DNA of 64,000 nucleotides from Gallionellales bacterium GWA2_60_18 (lineage in GTDB: Bacteria > Pseudomonadota > Gammaproteobacteria > Burkholderiales > Gallionellaceae): contig MGWS01000018.1 of NCBI GenBank assembly GCA_001801105.1, positions 174,813 through 238,812 on the forward strand, written 5' to 3'. Each line of letters starts with the position of its first letter. The first letter of the stretch is position 1. The notes beneath the pieces were generated by a model that saw nothing but the letters and a program-made list of their open reading frames with translations, was not told where the DNA came from and ran no database searches. The translations under genes and the position numbers were made by a program. Shown piece after piece: positions 57,838 through 64,000 of this stretch.

Positions 57838-59676
57838 ATGAAGCAGAAACTAATCACAGTCGCACTGTTCGGTGCGATCTTACTCCCCTTTTTTGCTTGT
57901 GCCGAAACGGCAAACTCTCTCGACGAGGTGGTGGTCACCGCCACGCGCACCGCGCAATCCGCCGATGCGACGCTGGCTTCAGTCACCGTCATCACCCGCC
58001 AGGATATGGAACGCCTGCAAGCGCAATCCCTGCCGGATGTGCTGCGTGGCGTGGCGGGCTTGACCATCAGTAACAAAGGCGGGGCAGGCAAGGATACTTC
58101 GGTGTACTTGCGCGGAACCAACTCCGATCACGTGCTGGTGTTGATGGACGGGATCAAGGTCGGTTCGGCAACGAACGGCAAAGCATCGTTCCAGGATATC
58201 CCCGTCGCGCAGATTGAACGCATCGAGATTGTGCGCGGCCCGCGCGCCAGCCTATACGGCTCGGAGGCGATCGGCGGGGTGATCCAGATATTCACCCGCA
58301 AGGGCGGCGGTGCGCTGGCGCCTTCGTTCAGCGCGACCGCAGGCAGCTATGGCACGGCAACCGCCACGGTCGGGCTGAACGGGGGCGGCGAGCTAGGCTG
58401 GTTCAGCGCCAGACTCAATCAGCAGGACATTGCGGGATTCAATGCCTGTAACGGCAAGCCCTCTCCCGGCGGGGCGGGGTGTTATGTGATCGAGCCGGAC
58501 AAAGACGGTTATCATAATTTGTCGCTTGGATTGAATGGCGGTTACCGCTTCGACAACAACATGATCGTGGATTTCAATGCGCTCCAGACGGACAGTTTCA
58601 GCAAGTCGGATGGCAGCAGCTCCGCCGGGAATGAAACCAGGGCGGCACAGCAGGTGCTAGGGGGCTCGCTGAAGTTTTCACCGCTGCAAGCCTGGAATAT
58701 GACACTGCGTGGCGGATTCAGCCGGGACGATTCCGACCTGTTCTTTAACGGTGTGTATGTTGATCGCTACAACACCCGGCGCGACAGTCTGTCCTGGCAG
58801 AACGACTTCGCGCTGGGCGCGGAACAATTGCTCACTGCAGGATTGGATTATCAGCAGGACCGTATCGAAAGCAGTCGTGTCTATGCGCAGACCGCACGCA
58901 GCAACCGCGCGCTGTTCGGGCAATATCAGGGCGAGTTCGGCGCGCACAGCATGCAGGCCAGCTTGCGCCGCGACGACAACCAGCAGTTCGGTGGACATAA
59001 TACTGGCGGCTTGGGTTACGGCTATGCGATCAACGACGCGATGCGCCTGACGGTTTCCTATGGCACGGCGTTCAAGGCCCCGACCTTCAATCAACTGTAC
59101 TATCCGGGATTCGGTACGGCTACCAATCGACCGGAGCGGTCAGAAAGTATGGAGTTGGGCCTGTCGGGAAGAAATGCAATCGGGAATTGGTCGCTCAACG
59201 CTTATCAAACCGACGTGACGGATTTGATTTCAGGATATCCTGCGGTCAATGTAAACAAGGCCCGTTTGACTGGCGTGGAGGCGCAACTTGCAGCGCAGTT
59301 GGCGGAGTGGGATATCGACACGATGCTGACCCTGCAGGATCCGCGTCAGATTTCCGGCGCGAATCAGGGCAAGCTGCTGGATCGCCGCGCAACCGAATCG
59401 ATGCGGATCGAAGTCGCGCGTCAGTTCGGCGATTGGCGGATGGCGAGCTCGCTGTACGCGGAAGGGCGCCGCTTCGACGACCTGGCCAATACCGCTGCCA
59501 AACGACTGGGCGGCTACGGCCTGCTGGATGTGCGCGCGGAATATCGTTTCGCGGCGGACTGGCTGTTGCAGGGGCGCATCGACAACTTGCTGGACAAGCG
59601 CTACGAGACCGCGCAGTACTTTAACCAGCCGGGGCGTGGGGTATACTTCACGCTGAATTACCGGCCCGGAAACTAA
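57838..59676 (+). CDS. btuB: TonB-dependent cobalamin receptor BtuB
   Basis: 612 residues. Outer-membrane gated barrel importing vitamin B12. Signal peptide (MKQKLITVALFGAILLPFFA, cleavage near CAET), TonB box in SLDEVVVTATR, plug domain (about 45-150; LPDVLRGVAGLTISNKGGAG, VYLRGTNSDHVLVLMDGIKV) and a barrel ending in ...YFTLNYRPGN, with an uncommon terminal Asn rather than Phe. Preceded by the cobalamin riboswitch. A longer frame upstream overlaps the riboswitch and is rejected. Followed by an intrinsic terminator, so read-through or an own promoter serves the downstream genes. Confidence 0.94.
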   Translation: MKQKLITVALFGAILLPFFACAETANSLDEVVVTATRTAQSADATLASVTVITRQDMERLQAQSLPDVLRGVAGLTISNKGGAGKDTSVYLRGTNSDHVLVLMDGIKVGSATNGKASFQDIPVAQIERIEIVRGPRASLYGSEAIGGVIQIFTRKGGGALAPSFSATAGSYGTATATVGLNGGGELGWFSARLNQQDIAGFNACNGKPSPGGAGCYVIEPDKDGYHNLSLGLNGGYRFDNNMIVDFNALQTDSFSKSDGSSSAGNETRAAQQVLGGSLKFSPLQAWNMTLRGGFSRDDSDLFFNGVYVDRYNTRRDSLSWQNDFALGAEQLLTAGLDYQQDRIESSRVYAQTARSNRALFGQYQGEFGAHSMQASLRRDDNQQFGGHNTGGLGYGYAINDAMRLTVSYGTAFKAPTFNQLYYPGFGTATNRPERSESMELGLSGRNAIGNWSLNAYQTDVTDLISGYPAVNVNKARLTGVEAQLAAQLAEWDIDTMLTLQDPRQISGANQGKLLDRRATESMRIEVARQFGDWRMASSLYAEGRRFDDLANTAAKRLGGYGLLDVRAEYRFAADWLLQGRIDNLLDKRYETAQYFNQPGRGVYFTLNYRPGN

Positions 59677-59685
59677 ATGCAGCAT

Positions 59686-59720
59686 CGCCATCCCGGCGCA
59701 AGTGCGGGATGGCGGTTTTT
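59686..59720 (+). terminator. Intrinsic terminator between btuB and btuM
   Basis: Perfect 10-bp stem CGCCATCCCG (59686-59695) with CGGGATGGCG (59705-59714), nine-base loop, then GTTTTT. Placed right after btuB, it would reduce transcription into btuM. Confidence 0.85.
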
Positions 59721-59753
59721 ACAGATCGTTCAGTCATTCTTAAGGAGAGCAAT

Positions 59754-60326
59754 ATGAAACAGATATCCCGACGCCCGTTGTTGATCGGCCTGGCGCTGGT
59801 CGCATTGATGGCTGCCACGCGCATGCACCATTTCGGCAGTTCGCTGCATCTGCCGGATGCTTCGCTGGCGGTGTTCTTGCTGGCCGGGTTTTTCATTGCC
59901 AGCCCGCTGTTGTTCGCCGGCCTGCTGCTCGAAGCGGGTGTGCTGGATTACGTGGCGATCACCCATCTGGGCGTCAGCGATTATTGCGTGACGTCGGCCT
60001 ACTGGTTTCTGATCCCGACCTATGCGGTGTTGTGGTATGCGGGCCGTCACCTTGCGCGACGTCATCAGGATAACCTGCGCGGTCTGGGCATGTTCGCCGG
60101 AATCTCCTTCGCCGCAATCAGCGTGGCATTTCTGATCTCCAACGGCGCGTTCTACCTGTTCTCTGGCCGCTTCCCCGAATTGAGCTTCGCGGAATATGCC
60201 GGGCGCGTGACGCAATACTATCTGCCGTATCTGACCGGCGCGGTGGTGTATCTGGTTCCCGCTGTGCTGCTGTATGTGCTGCTCGCGCGTCGCGACGACG
60301 CTGCCCGCATGCATCATGCCGGATAG
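59754..60326 (+). CDS. btuM: BtuM, solitary ECF-type vitamin B12 transporter component
   Basis: 190 residues, about six hydrophobic helices (for example PLLIGLALVALMAATRM, SLAVFLLAGFFIASPLLFAG, YYLPYLTGAVVYLVPAVLLY). Belongs to the BtuM group of S-component-like B12 transporters that work without an ECF module. Known family members use a conserved cysteine near residue 80 to bind cobalt and remove cyanide; Cys78 in HLGVSDYCVTSAYWF fits. It lies between btuB and cobO. Start ATG 59754 has AGGAGAG upstream. A function in other transport is unlikely given the context. Confidence 0.82.
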   Translation: MKQISRRPLLIGLALVALMAATRMHHFGSSLHLPDASLAVFLLAGFFIASPLLFAGLLLEAGVLDYVAITHLGVSDYCVTSAYWFLIPTYAVLWYAGRHLARRHQDNLRGLGMFAGISFAAISVAFLISNGAFYLFSGRFPELSFAEYAGRVTQYYLPYLTGAVVYLVPAVLLYVLLARRDDAARMHHAG

Positions 60327-60915
60327 CGATACCCGGCACCGGCAACGCATGACGCGCAAGAAAGCCGTGGTGGACGCGGCGATCTCGCGCGCCGAACAGG
60401 ACAAGGGGCTGTTGCTGGTGTTGACCGGCAACGGCAAGGGCAAATCCAGCTCCGCCTTCGGCATGGTGGCGCGCACGCTGGGCTACGGCCTCAAGGCGGG
60501 CGTGGTGCAATTCATCAAGAGCCGCCGCGACACCGGCGAAGAAAAATTCCTGGGCGGCCAGCCCGGCGTGCAATGGCATGTCGTCGGCGACGGCTTTACC
60601 TGGGAGACGCAAAACCGCGACGCTGACATCGCGGCGGCCCAGCGCGGTTGGTCTGTCGCACAGGGCCTGTTGCGCGATGCCTCACTGCACTTGGTGGTGC
60701 TGGACGAACTGACCTATCTGCTCAATTACGGCTATCTGGATGTGCAGCAGGTGTGCGCCGATCTGGCGGCCCGTCCGACTATGCAGCATGTCGTCGTCAC
60801 CGGCCGCGCCGCGCCCCAATGCCTGCTCGACATCGCGGATACCGTGAGCGAGATACAGGACACCAAGCACGCCTTCCGTGCCGGCGTGCGCGCCCAGCCC
60901 GGCATCGACCTGTAA
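60316..60915 (+). CDS. cobO: Corrinoid adenosyltransferase
   Basis: 199 residues, CobA/CobO (BtuR) family: ATP:cob(I)alamin adenosyltransferase. P-loop LTGNGKGKSSSAFGMVART, GVVQFIKSRRDTGEE, LDELTYLLNYGYLDVQQV, VVTGRAAPQCLLDIADTVSE. Converts imported corrinoid to the adenosyl form sensed by the riboswitch. Start ATG 60316 overlaps the btuM end by 11 bases, implying coupling. Confidence 0.95.
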   Translation: MPDSDTRHRQRMTRKKAVVDAAISRAEQDKGLLLVLTGNGKGKSSSAFGMVARTLGYGLKAGVVQFIKSRRDTGEEKFLGGQPGVQWHVVGDGFTWETQNRDADIAAAQRGWSVAQGLLRDASLHLVVLDELTYLLNYGYLDVQQVCADLAARPTMQHVVVTGRAAPQCLLDIADTVSEIQDTKHAFRAGVRAQPGIDL

Positions 60916-60922
60916 GCGATTC

Positions 60923-61582
60923 ATGAGTCTGCCGCATCGCTATTCCGACACCGAGCTCGCCGCCGTGTATCGCGTGATCGCCGAGCGGCGCGACATGCGG
61001 CATTTTTGCGGCGGCTCTGTCCCCGGCGAAGTTTTGCAGCGCATCCTGCATGCCGCCCACCAGGCGCCCAGCGTCGGGATGATGCAGCCTTGGCGCTTCA
61101 TCCGCATCGGCGATCCCGCGCTACGCGAGCAAGTTTATGCATTGGTCGAAGCGGAGCGGCAGTTGACCGCACAGGCGCTGGGCGAGCGAGCGAGCGAATT
61201 CCTGCGGCTCAAGGTGGAAGGCGTGCGCGACTGTGCCGAACTCTGGGTGGCGGCCCTGATGGATCAGCGCGAATCCCACGTTTTCGGTCGCCGCACCTTG
61301 CCGGAAATGGACCTGGCCTCGGTAGCCTGCGCGATCCAGAACATGTGGCTGACGGCGCGTGCGGAAGGCTTGGGCATGGGTTGGGTTTCCCTGTTCGATC
61401 CGCAGGCGCTCGCGGCCTTGCTGGACATTCCGTCCGGCGGCAAGCCGGTCGCGATCCTGTGTCTGGGCCAAGTCGAGGAATTTTATCCCGCGCCGATGCT
61501 GCAACTGGAAGGCTGGCGCACGCCGCAACCGCTAGCTGAAATGCTGTTCGAAGATCGCTGGGGAAATCGGGCGCAGGAATGA
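60923..61582 (+). CDS. bluB: 5,6-dimethylbenzimidazole synthase BluB
   Basis: 219 residues, nitroreductase-like flavin destructase that converts FMNH2 and oxygen to the B12 lower ligand DMB. Family sequence: RRDMRHFCGGSVPGEVLQRI, HQAPSVGMMQPWRFIRI, and DLASVACAIQNMWLTARAEG with GMGWVSLFDPQ. An aerobic enzyme, so oxygen must be available. Starts 7 bases after cobO; its stop overlaps cbiB by ATGA. Confidence 0.92.
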   Translation: MSLPHRYSDTELAAVYRVIAERRDMRHFCGGSVPGEVLQRILHAAHQAPSVGMMQPWRFIRIGDPALREQVYALVEAERQLTAQALGERASEFLRLKVEGVRDCAELWVAALMDQRESHVFGRRTLPEMDLASVACAIQNMWLTARAEGLGMGWVSLFDPQALAALLDIPSGGKPVAILCLGQVEEFYPAPMLQLEGWRTPQPLAEMLFEDRWGNRAQE

Positions 61583-62544
61583 TGCAGACGGCGGAATTCA
61601 TGCATGGCCTGAGCATCCCGCTGACGCTGCTGGCGGCGGTGTCGCTCGACCGTCTGCTGGGTGAGCCGCGCCGTTTCCATCCGCTGGCGGGTTTCGGCAG
61701 CCTGGCAAAGCGCATCGAGAAAATTGTCTACGGCGGAGTAGAGCTCTCGCCTGCTTCGCGCTACGTGCGCGGCATCGTCGCGGTATGCGCATTGCTGCTC
61801 CCGCTCGCGGCGCTCGCCGCATGGCTGCAACAGCTCGCAATATTCGGCGTGCTGTTTTCCATCGTGCTGCTGTATTTCGCAATCGCGCCGCGCAGTTTGG
61901 GCGAACACGCAGACCGCGTCGCGGAAGCGTTTTCCGCCGGTGATTTGCCCGCCGCGCAACAGGCCGTCGGCATGCTGGTCAGCCGCGATACCAGCCAACT
62001 GGACGAGGAGGGCGTCGCGCGTGCGACCGTAGAGTCGGTGCTGGAAAACGGCAACGATGCGATCTTCGGCGCGCTGTTCTGGTTCGTCGTCGCGGGCGCG
62101 CCGGGCGCGCTGCTGTACCGTTTGAGCAACACGCTGGATGCGATGTGGGGCTATCGCAATGCGCGCTACAACGAATTCGGCTGGGCGGCGGCGCGGCTGG
62201 ACGATGTGCTGAACTTCGTACCGGCGCGCCTGACCGCATTGAGCTACGCACTGATCGGACACACGCGCAGCGCGTTGCACTGCTGGCGCGCACAGGCCGC
62301 CGTCTGGGAGAGCCCGAACGCCGGGCCGGTGATGGCTGCCGGTGCGGGCGCGCTGCAAGTGCAACTCGGCGGCGCGGCGATTTATCACGGTATGCTGGAG
62401 CAGCGCCCTGCGCTGGGCTGCGGTAACGCAGCGGGTGCAGCGGACATCGCGCGCGCGGTGCGGCTGGTGCGTCATACCTTGTACCTGTGGCTGGGTGTGA
62501 TCGCATCGGGTGCGTTGCTGATTGCGGGGTGGCAACATGCTTGA
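61579..62544 (+). CDS. cbiB: Adenosylcobinamide-phosphate synthase
   Basis: 321 residues, CbiB/CobD membrane enzyme that attaches (R)-1-amino-2-propanol phosphate to adenosylcobyric acid. N-terminal SLDRLLGEPRRFHPLAGFGS, central ARATVESVLENGNDAIFGAL, WGYRNARYNEFGWAAARLDD, and C-terminal NAGPVMAAGAGALQVQLGG. Four to five membrane helices. Stop overlaps cobC by 8 bases. Confidence 0.94.
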   Translation: MMQTAEFMHGLSIPLTLLAAVSLDRLLGEPRRFHPLAGFGSLAKRIEKIVYGGVELSPASRYVRGIVAVCALLLPLAALAAWLQQLAIFGVLFSIVLLYFAIAPRSLGEHADRVAEAFSAGDLPAAQQAVGMLVSRDTSQLDEEGVARATVESVLENGNDAIFGALFWFVVAGAPGALLYRLSNTLDAMWGYRNARYNEFGWAAARLDDVLNFVPARLTALSYALIGHTRSALHCWRAQAAVWESPNAGPVMAAGAGALQVQLGGAAIYHGMLEQRPALGCGNAAGAADIARAVRLVRHTLYLWLGVIASGALLIAGWQHA

Positions 62545-63514
62545 ACACGGTGGCAGGCTGCGCGCGGCAGCGCAGCGTTACGGCATTCCCGAAAACGAGT
62601 GGCTCGATTTGTCGGCCGGCATCAACCCCAACGGCTGGCCGGTTCCCCCTGTTTCCGCCGAGATATGGCAAGCGTTGCCGCAGGACGACGACGGGCTGGT
62701 CGCCGCCGCATGCGCTTGTTACGGCACGACGAGACTGCTCGCGGTATCCGGTTCGCAGGCTGCGATTCAGAGCCTGCCCTCGCTGCGTTCGCCTTCGAAG
62801 GTCGCGCTGGTCGCACCCAGCTACGCCGAGCACGCGCATGCCTGGCAACGCTGCGGACACCAAGTTGCCGGTGTTCCCGCCGAAGAGATATTCCAGGCCG
62901 ATGCGGATGTGAAAGTCATCGTCAACCCGAACAACCCCACCGGCAAATTATTCAGTCGCGACGAGTTGCTGAACCTGCGCGCGCGGCTGGCCGCGCGCGG
63001 CGGCTGGTTGGTGGTGGACGAGGCGTTCATCGATGCCGCGCCCGAGCACAGCCTCGCGTCCGTCTGCCCGCTGCCGGGCCTGATCGTGTTGCGTTCGCTG
63101 GGCAAATTCTTCGGCTTGGCCGGTGCGCGTGTCGGCTTCGTGCTGGCAGAAGAAAATCTGTTGCAGCAGCTCGCGGAGTTGCTCGGTCCCTGGCCTGTCG
63201 CCGCGCCGTCGCGCTATGTCGCCACGCTCGCGCTACGCGATACGGAATGGCAGCGCGCGACGCGCAAGTCTCTGCCGGCGGCGGCGCAGCGTCTGGCCGA
63301 GCTGCTGCGCGCGCATGATCTGAAGCCATCGGGCGGATGCTGCCTGTTCCAGTGGGTGCGCTGCGCGGGTGCCGTGAGTGTGCATGAGCAACTGGCTAGG
63401 CAGAGCATATTGACGCGCTTATTCGAGCAACCCGCCAGTGTGCGTTTCGGCCTGCCGCACGACGAGGCGCAGTGGGCGCGTCTGGCTGAAGCGTTGGGAC
63501 GGGTCGAACGATGA
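62537..63514 (+). CDS. cobC: L-threonine-O-3-phosphate decarboxylase-like aminotransferase
   Basis: 325 residues, PLP-dependent class I/II aminotransferase fold (CobC, equivalent to Salmonella CobD). N-terminal [58 protein letters not shown], and PLP-binding lysine in [17 protein letters not shown]. Makes (R)-1-aminopropan-2-ol phosphate for the nucleotide loop. Starts at ATG 62537 inside the end of cbiB. A histidinol-phosphate aminotransferase role is much less likely in this context. Confidence 0.92.
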   Translation: MLEHGGRLRAAAQRYGIPENEWLDLSAGINPNGWPVPPVSAEIWQALPQDDDGLVAAACACYGTTRLLAVSGSQAAIQSLPSLRSPSKVALVAPSYAEHAHAWQRCGHQVAGVPAEEIFQADADVKVIVNPNNPTGKLFSRDELLNLRARLAARGGWLVVDEAFIDAAPEHSLASVCPLPGLIVLRSLGKFFGLAGARVGFVLAEENLLQQLAELLGPWPVAAPSRYVATLALRDTEWQRATRKSLPAAAQRLAELLRAHDLKPSGGCCLFQWVRCAGAVSVHEQLARQSILTRLFEQPASVRFGLPHDEAQWARLAEALGRVER

Positions 63515-64000
63515 AGAGCATCACCGTAATGGTGCAGGGCACCACTTCCGATGCGGGCAAGAGCACGCTGGTCGCCGCACTGTGTCGTTGGCTGGTGCGG
63601 CAGGAGGTTTCCGTCGCGCCGTTCAAGCCGCAGAACATGGCGCTGAACAGCGCGGTCACCGCCGACGGCGGCGAGATCGGCCGCGCGCAGGCGGTGCAGG
63701 CGCAGGCCGCACGACTCGCGCCGCACACCGACATGAACCCGGTGCTGCTCAAGCCGAACAGCGACACCGGCGCGCAGGTCATCATCCACGGCCACGCCAT
63801 CGGCAACATGGATGCGCTGGTCTATCACGACTACAAGAGCACCGCGCGCGCCGCGGTGCTGGAGTCGCACCGGCGTCTGAGCGGGCAATATCCGGTCGTC
63901 GTGGTCGAGGGCGCGGGCAGTCCCGCCGAGATCAACCTGCGCGCGAACGACATCGCCAACATGGGCTTCGCCGAAGCGGTGGATTGCCCGGTGATCCTGA
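63511..64000 (+). CDS. cobQ: Cobyric acid synthase, N-terminal part
   Basis: First 163 residues, cut by the window edge. Glutamine- and ATP-dependent amidation of the corrin side chains b, d, e and g. Start [20 protein letters not shown] with P-loop [17 protein letters not shown], then [20 protein letters not shown] and [24 protein letters not shown] overlap with cobC. The glutaminase domain lies beyond the window. Confidence 0.95.
   Translation, partial: MKSITVMVQGTTSDAGKSTLVAALCRWLVRQEVSVAPFKPQNMALNSAVTADGGEIGRAQAVQAQAARLAPHTDMNPVLLKPNSDTGAQVIIHGHAIGNMDALVYHDYKSTARAAVLESHRRLSGQYPVVVVEGAGSPAEINLRANDIANMGFAEAVDCPVIL

Noticed and set aside
61598..62863. Several minus-strand open frames opposite cbiB and cobC
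   Set aside because: Arg/Pro/Ala-rich shadows of cobalamin genes that are continuous, codirectional and motif-complete.

Overview
The window is a chromosomal segment of a GC-rich Gram-negative bacterium, read almost entirely as dense codirectional operons. Gene order (mraY-murD-ftsW-murG-murC-murB-ddl-ftsQ-ftsA-ftsZ-lpxC, then a DciA-like gene, an M23 peptidase and secA; argH next to algZR; livKHMGF; zapB-like/zapA/6S RNA; type IV pilus pilC-pilD-coaE-zapD-yacG) points to a betaproteobacterium, most likely Nitrosomonadales. Gallionellaceae or a relative is my best guess, from gene order and protein style only; no marker in the window settles the genus.

Layout. 1-11.5 kb: division and cell-wall (dcw) cluster, with nearly every junction a 1-4 bp stop/start overlap, then lpxC. 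11.5-18.5 kb: small membrane protein, hemerythrin, DciA-like, M23 peptidase, secA, an orphan cyclic-nucleotide-binding domain, argJ. 18.5-30 kb: EI24 membrane protein, pepD with two cysteine-rich followers, nitroreductase, an N-acetylglutaminylglutamine-type amidotransferase, a PAS-GGDEF-EAL protein, RbgA-like GTPase, an uncharacterised three-gene operon ending in an EF-hand protein, YchJ and YaeQ. 30-37.9 kb: hemA-prfA-PNPOx-prmC-grxD, argH, and the AlgZ/AlgR two-component pair. 37.9-39.7 kb: an AT-richer DUF2971 gene enclosed by two inverted, about 98% identical composite repeats (candidate mobile cassette). 39.7-46.7 kb: Nudix-ThiE fusion, yacG, zapD, coaE, pilD, pilC, CorC-type protein, lgt. 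46.7-55.3 kb: ilvD, mutarotase, two tandem cytochromes c, complete livKHMGF. 55.4-57.4 kb (minus strand): TauE-type permease, EVE protein, 6S RNA, zapA and a ZapB-like coiled coil. 57.5-64 kb: cobalamin riboswitch followed by a B12 uptake and salvage operon (btuB, btuM, cobO, bluB, cbiB, cobC, cobQ start).

The genes work together in four main blocks: envelope synthesis and division (dcw, lpxC, secA, zapA, zapD); translation termination (prfA with its methyltransferase prmC); branched-chain amino acid uptake; and import, decyanation, adenosylation and lower-loop assembly of cobalamin. No corrin-ring synthesis gene is visible, so the B12 block reads as salvage.

The most unusual feature is invasion by short palindromic repeats. 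Besides intergenic copies, palindromic repeats lie in frame inside prmC (exactly 27 codons), the Nudix-ThiE gene, livM and livG (an identical 26-bp copy in each), and a 17-bp repeat inside murD matches the intergenic repeat just upstream of that gene. A roughly 247-bp element with terminal inverted repeats ends at the pepD start codon. The inverted-repeat DUF2971 cassette is the best candidate for an undescribed mobile unit. I saw no transposase, integrase, CRISPR array, tRNA or rRNA.
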